Shown: piece after piece, positions 7,333-11,007 of the stretch
Numbering within the stretch: position 1 is the stretch's first letter
Layout: every line of letters starts with the position of its first letter
From: Euperipatoides rowelli
Taxonomy: Eukaryota > Onychophora > Udeonychophora > Euonychophora > Peripatopsidae
DNA length: 11,007 nucleotides
Assembly: GCA_003024985.2 (NCBI GenBank)
Contig: PXIH01S0005657.1
Direction: 5' to 3' (one strand)
The notes under the pieces: generated by a model
The model's input: the letters and a program-made list of their open reading frames with translations, nothing else
Database searches by the model: none
Told to the model about the DNA's origin: nothing
Program-made: the position numbers and the translations under genes

Positions 7333-8266
7333 AAGATGATGACTTTTGATCAATGTCTGGTGATCGTTCACTGGTAGCTTTCTGAATTCAATGTACTTGT
7401 GCAGTTCATGGTGATCTCTAAAATGAGGGCAATCTCCAAAAATAGTACCATTATGCACTGATACCAATCTAGTGGGTTGTTTTGGAGGAGAAATTGTTTT
7501 GGTGACCACTGAAGCAGCAGCAAGTGCTGCATGTGCAGGAATTAAAAAACTTTATTAATTTTGAAATAAAGGCAGTTTATTTTTCTCTAATGTCTGTTCC
7601 CATTCGCTTCAAGAATTATTTTCCAACAGCTTTGTGTTGATGTGAATCAATATAACATCCCACTGGTCAACAGGTACATCATGAACACAAATTGCCCTCA
7701 CACATTCATTTGTTGTATCTACCAGTTTTTTCAAGGCCCCAGAACCATGACCAACCTTGGGCTGAATAATCACTTTTTCCAAATGGGTGCTGACTATATC
7801 CCTGATATTTAGATACCGCTGAACCAGAATTTCCTATGCCTCCAAATAATTTATATTAGTGATGGGAATAGATTGGATTAACAATGAAGCCTCTCCCTTT
7901 ACATCAGCCTTAAGGTATTGAAGCTTCTGGTAACTACTTAGAACACTGTTGTTGTTTATCGATGCCACAAACAATTCATGAAAACTTAGCCACTGATATT
8001 AACTACCAGACAATGATAGCAACTTGATTCTAGGTAGCCTAACCTCTGCATTGGACACAGTCCTAGAATGATCATGACTCACCTGAGGCATCTCAATGTT
8101 TGACAATCTAATCTTAAGAGCATGCAGCTTAGCATCCAAGTTAGTAAACTTCCTGTCTTAAGTATCATAATGTTGGTCATCACAGTGTTGACACATTTCC
8201 AACATTAATTTGCTACATTCACTCTCCAAATAAACTACTTTTTCAAGACTTTAGTTGTGATTCCAT
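7295..8266 (-). pseudogene. gag: gag remnant (DUF1759-like with zinc knuckle)
   Basis: Gag forms the particle and binds genomic RNA. A single minus-strand frame runs from about 8248 to 7295. In it I read KVVYLESECSKLMLEMCQHC (coiled-coil-like), LPRIKLLSLSGS, QWLSFHELFVASINNN, SSYQKLQYLKADVKGEAS, ITNINYLEA, EILVQRYLNI, LKKLVDTTNECVRAI, DQWDVILIHINTKL and AHAALAAAS, the usual BEL/Pao gag order. A CPHFRDHHELHKY stretch then leads to the CCHC knuckle CFNCLWGGHQFNN. Stops interrupt the frame at 8158-8160 (TAA), 7999-8001 (TAA), 7834-7836 (TAG), 7609-7611 (TGA) and 7552-7557 (TAATAA). A one-base loss at about 7295-7297 puts the last knuckle cysteine (7292-7294) out of frame. An ATG at 8264-8266 (MESQLKS) is a likely original start, followed by a frame slip. 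Confidence 0.92.
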
Positions 8267-8988
8267 GACTCAACACCAATATAATTACACACAGTAGACG
8301 GGATTGCTATACAATCAAGATGTTTAGCCTATCTAGGCTAATTGAATTACAATTCCAAAATCTATCCAAACATTAAAAATGGTGAATAAAACTAGTAAAA
8401 TACATTGATATGGAATAAATGAGTAGGCCTACTGATCAACATGTAGCGACTCACAACAAATAGATTAATTTCAAATTATGCACAATACTTTAAAAAAACA
8501 TCAAAATAAGAAACAGGATGGAAATAATTTCAAACAAATGAAATCACATTAATCCTAATTCATATTTTCTATACAGTACAGATAATAATGTAAGCCAATT
8601 AAACTATCACAATTTTTTGAAGTACTCACATGATTATAAGATTATGTCTTGGATGAAATATTGCACTTGACAGTTAGCACCTTATAACATTGAGCAGTAA
8701 CCATCACCAATGAACATTTCATTTCAATTAAAATAAACAAAAACACATAATTCGTTAATAAGACAATTTCTTCCTCTTTGTCTTTTAATACACACGTGAC
8801 TTTTCCTAGAATTTTGACCTCAGATATTCAGGAAAAATAGAACTATTCGAAATACACAAACACCTTATTTCAAAGTGAAAACATTAATTGTAATGATTTA
8901 CTCCATGATTTTTAATGAACACGTGGCAATTCCATGCCCAATTCTTTTCAGCAGGTTGCATATTAATTACAGCAATTGGAACCCTCCC
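8267..8988 (-). other. Leader between 5' LTR and gag
   Basis: About 720 bp of AT-rich sequence with stops in all minus-strand frames and no recognisable domain. In an LTR element this would be the transcribed leader that carries packaging signals. It contains two perfect short palindromes: TTAGCCTATCTAGGCTAA (8324-8341) and AGTAGGCCTACT (8422-8433). It is long for a leader, so part may be a later insertion, but I see no boundary that would prove one. Confidence 0.6.
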
Positions 8989-8998
8989 CGACGGACCA
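8976..8998 (-). promoter_or_regulatory. Candidate primer-binding site
   Basis: On the minus strand, two bases after the right LTR, the sequence reads TGGTCCGTCGGGGAGGG. TGG, the complement of a tRNA's CCA tail, at this position is the hallmark of the primer-binding site for first-strand synthesis. The inner CCGTCGGGGA resembles what I recall of the tRNA-Asp 3' region but with three bases missing after TGG, so the tRNA is not assigned. Confidence 0.6.
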
Positions 8999-9000
8999 AT

Positions 9001-9310
9001 ATTTTTACATGGGGATAAGCAAATGATTATCTTTGAATGCAGATACACATAATTACAATAATGGACAAAATTCACTACACAATGTGGTTTCCATGATGAT
9101 ACCCCAGGGACATCTTTTAATGGCTGCTACTACAATACACATTACAACTTAAAAAAAACAAAAAAATGGATAAGGATAAAACAAAATAAAAACAACTAGT
9201 GACATCTAGTGAGAATTATTAACACTAATAAAAGGTTCATTCTTATAGATAATAAAAAATAATTTTATCATTTTAAAACAAATTAAAATACAAATACATT
9301 GGCTGCAACA
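9001..9310 (-). repeat. 5' LTR (right copy)
   Basis: Direct repeat of 3561-3865. On the minus strand it starts TGTTGCAGCCAATG at 9310 and ends ATGTAAAAAT at 9001. It would supply the promoter and the polyadenylation site, but no clear TATA box plus AATAAA pair stands out. Differences from the left copy include indels around 9054-9072, 9110 and 9160-9170 and a shorter start region. ACTAGTGACATCTAGTGAG (about 9195-9213) and its flanks are unchanged. Confidence 0.92.
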
Positions 9311-9315
9311 AATAT
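9311..9315. repeat. Target-site duplication, right copy (AATAT)
   Basis: Exact repeat of 3556-3560, directly outside the right LTR; together they define the insertion boundaries. Confidence 0.8.
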
Positions 9316-10312
9316 TATATTTTATTGTATATTTTATTTATTTAAATTTGTTATTTACTGTTTTACTTTGTATGTAAACAAAAGATCAGGTGAAAGTCTA
9401 GATTTTAAATTGAATAAACTTAACTGCATTGACATAGCTATTATTTTGTTCTAGTTTTAACTATTTTATACTCACCAAAACCACAACGGTTAATCTTTGA
9501 CACCTAGCATTTGTGGGCTCTGCTCACAATATACAAGAAAATTAAACAAAAGTCTCCACCCTCCCATACAATGCAATGATTTATCTGTGGAACCATTCAG
9601 AATATGTGTTTGGGCCTATTTGTAAAAAAATTGCTAGGATACAGTCATGTCTGTGGTCATTCAGCATTGTTCTGGTCTGGTTTGAGCATGTACAGTGTGT
9701 CACATGTCATTGCAGTGATAACAATAATCTACACATGGAAAATATCTGCTAGATGTAAGTGTATTTCCCAAAGACGTCAATGAGATTTTTGTTATAGCAC
9801 ATTCTAGCAGCACAATTATTTCATATTAAAACCTATTGTATTTGCAAAAGTTATACGTAAACTAGACATCTTATTTTTACCTGCCATTAACTTAATAGTT
9901 TTTAACATAACGTATACATTAATACTGTAATAATATATTATTTACAATAAAATAATTGAGCTTTTCAACAACATAACCATTACTATTTAAATTTTTTTAA
10001 AAGATCAGGAGGCAACTCTTTAGACTAATAGTGTGCTTTCTCAAATAAACAATTTACACTGCTGTATATTCTTTATTTATACTAAAGTATTTAGTTATTA
10101 AAATCAGTGTGATCTTGTAGTAAAAAAAACACATTACAAAAACAAAAGTTATACAATAAATTATAAAATATTATAACATAAAGTTATGAAATATGAAGAG
10201 TCTATTATAAATAAACTGACTAATGATAGGCTTTAATGTATTGTAAAATAATTTTAACTGTGGAATTACAATTTTATCTGGGTTTTGCAGACTGCATCTG
10301 AAGCTAAATCAT
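9316..10312. other. AT-rich noncoding DNA, no gene seen
   Basis: No open frame above about 60 codons and no recognised repeat. The part at about 9480-9800 is less AT-rich and contains AATGATTTATCTGTGG (9575-9590), loosely similar to the ATGATYTATCCACAGG phrases at 2739 and 3330. The rest is A/T-rich. Confidence 0.6.
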
Positions 10313-10374
10313 TGTGTGTGTGTGTGTGTGTGTGCAGATAAATCATTGCTTGTATGGGGGGTGGGGGGGGGGGG
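10313..10374. repeat. (TG)11 tract and interrupted G tract
   Basis: Eleven TG units at 10313-10334, then 21 bases, then G6-T-G12 at 10356-10374. AAATCATTG occurs on both sides of the TG tract (about 10306-10314 and 10340-10348), as after slippage or a short duplication. Both tracts can adopt non-B forms (Z-DNA, quadruplex). Confidence 0.9.
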
Positions 10375-10454
10375 CTTAAGAAGTTTTATAATGTTATATT
10401 CACAACTCATGTCATACATATGGGCTATAGTTAAAGAGACACAGTTATGTGTTT

Positions 10455-10497
10455 GAAAAGTCGCATGTGGCTTGTGAGCTACAGGTTACAATCATTG
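10455..10497 (-). mobile_element. hAT-like transposon terminal fragment
   Basis: On the minus strand from 10497 the sequence reads CAATGATTGTAACCTGTAGC and continues TCACAAGCCACATGCGACTT. It resembles the widespread hAT (Charlie-type) terminal sequence, which begins CAGTGGT..., followed by CAACCTG-GGCTC-CGAGCCACATG. Recognition is from memory of that repeat class and several positions have changed. The element would extend leftwards, probably into or across the G tract. No opposite terminus or 8-bp target duplication was found, so this is a fragment or a heavily decayed copy. Confidence 0.45.
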
Positions 10498-11007
10498 GCC
10501 TAAGCCATCATTAAAATAAATTTTTCTTAAAATTGTAGTGCTAATCTTTAGGTTTTAAGAGTAGCCTACAGTATGTTTAATGTGGTTCATTTGTGTATAT
10601 TTCTTAAATTCAAGAAAATAAATAAAAATAAAGAAAGGTTTCATGCTTGTAAATTAAAATTTCTTGTCAAACAGCCTTAAAAAAGCAAACAAACAATTAT
10701 TCCTTTTAAAATTATTTATTTATTATAAAGTAGCACTTATGAAAAATATATTATGTGGTCCCAGTACATTTATTGCTTTATAATAATCTTTATTCCATAG
10801 ATTAACGGGTCATCAAAACAAGTCAAATAACCTAGAAAAACAATCACTTTTAATACGCTTGAGAATTAATCTGTTTAACTTTATGATGATTTTAATTATT
10901 TTCTATAATGAGAGATTAGCATTCAAATGCAGCCATCAATAAACACTGATGAGCAGTAATTACCCAAATAAACAGCTTTAAGGCAAAGTGATGTTTTTAT
11001 ATACTGT
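10498..11007. other. AT-rich noncoding DNA, no gene seen
   Basis: A/T-rich sequence with several AATAAA hexamers but no associated open frame. I see nothing else in it. Confidence 0.6.

Larger units (their letters stand above)
3561..9310 (-). mobile_element. BEL/Pao LTR retrotransposon, degenerate copy
   Basis: A 5750-bp element on the minus strand. Seen: two direct LTR-like repeats of 305 and 310 bp, AATAT on both sides, a TGG-starting primer-site candidate 2 bp inside the right LTR, a purine-rich tract next to the left LTR, and between them gag, protease, RNase H, integrase and DUF5641-like remnants. Their order, with RNase H before integrase and a C-terminal extension after the integrase, plus the wording of the motifs (CFNC knuckle, LLDYASQASF protease, PRLELCG, SDCGTNFVGA), is diagnostic of BEL/Pao and not of Gypsy or Copia. 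The copy is about 1 kb or so shorter than many relatives, largely because the reverse-transcriptase core is missing. The LTRs differ by many substitutions and indels (roughly 85% identity by eye), so the insertion is old. No env-like frame is present. Confidence 0.95.

Noticed and set aside
8976-8998. Possible tRNA gene because the plus strand ends in GACGGACCA
   Set aside because: No cloverleaf can be drawn upstream, and the position beside the LTR explains it as a primer-binding site; nuclear tRNA genes also do not encode CCA in animals.
8884-9075. 63-residue minus-strand frame across the LTR edge
   Set aside because: It runs across the LTR end and the primer-binding site, so it is not a plausible coding region.
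3561-9310. An undescribed functional system hidden in the element
   Set aside because: All recognisable parts belong to a standard BEL/Pao Gag-Pol and all are broken; no extra open frame, such as an env or captured host gene, is present.

Overview
This is AT-rich, non-bacterial DNA with no intact cellular gene. Microsatellites, a poly-G tract, transposon ends and a BEL/Pao-type LTR retrotransposon (a lineage known from animals) point to an animal genome, probably an invertebrate. The species cannot be told from this window.

Layout. Positions 1-3555 are AT-rich noncoding DNA. They hold a CpG-richer block at the left edge (1-140), a 384-bp terminal-inverted-repeat element flanked by TA (1507-1890), a TTA/TTG microsatellite (2288-2381), a perfect 10-bp-stem hairpin (2535-2560), and A and TC tracts. 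Positions 3561-9310 are one old BEL/Pao element lying on the minus strand. It has two diverged LTRs (3561-3865 and 9001-9310), a 5-bp AATAT target-site duplication on both sides (3556-3560 and 9311-9315), a candidate primer-binding site against the 5' LTR (right-hand copy), and a purine-rich tract against the 3' LTR (left-hand copy). Positions 9316-11007 are AT-rich noncoding DNA with a (TG)11 tract, a G tract and what looks like one end of a hAT-family transposon.

Inside the element, reading leftwards on the minus strand, are: a leader of about 720 bp; gag (DUF1759-like region and a CCHC zinc knuckle); an aspartic protease (DUF1758-like); the start of the reverse-transcriptase region; an internal deletion that removes the reverse-transcriptase core including its YVDD site; the region after the reverse transcriptase (Pao 'peptidase A17' family); RNase H; the HHCC zinc-binding and core domains of integrase; and a C-terminal DUF5641-like domain. 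The parts would once have made one Gag-Pol polyprotein for particle assembly, processing, reverse transcription and integration. Every part is now broken by stop codons or frameshifts, and two of the three integrase catalytic positions are substituted, so the copy is dead.

I found no new functional system. The points most worth a second look are the near-surgical loss of the reverse-transcriptase core, the contrast between conserved RNase H residues and lost integrase residues, the most conserved block inside the LTRs, and the TIR element at 1507-1890.
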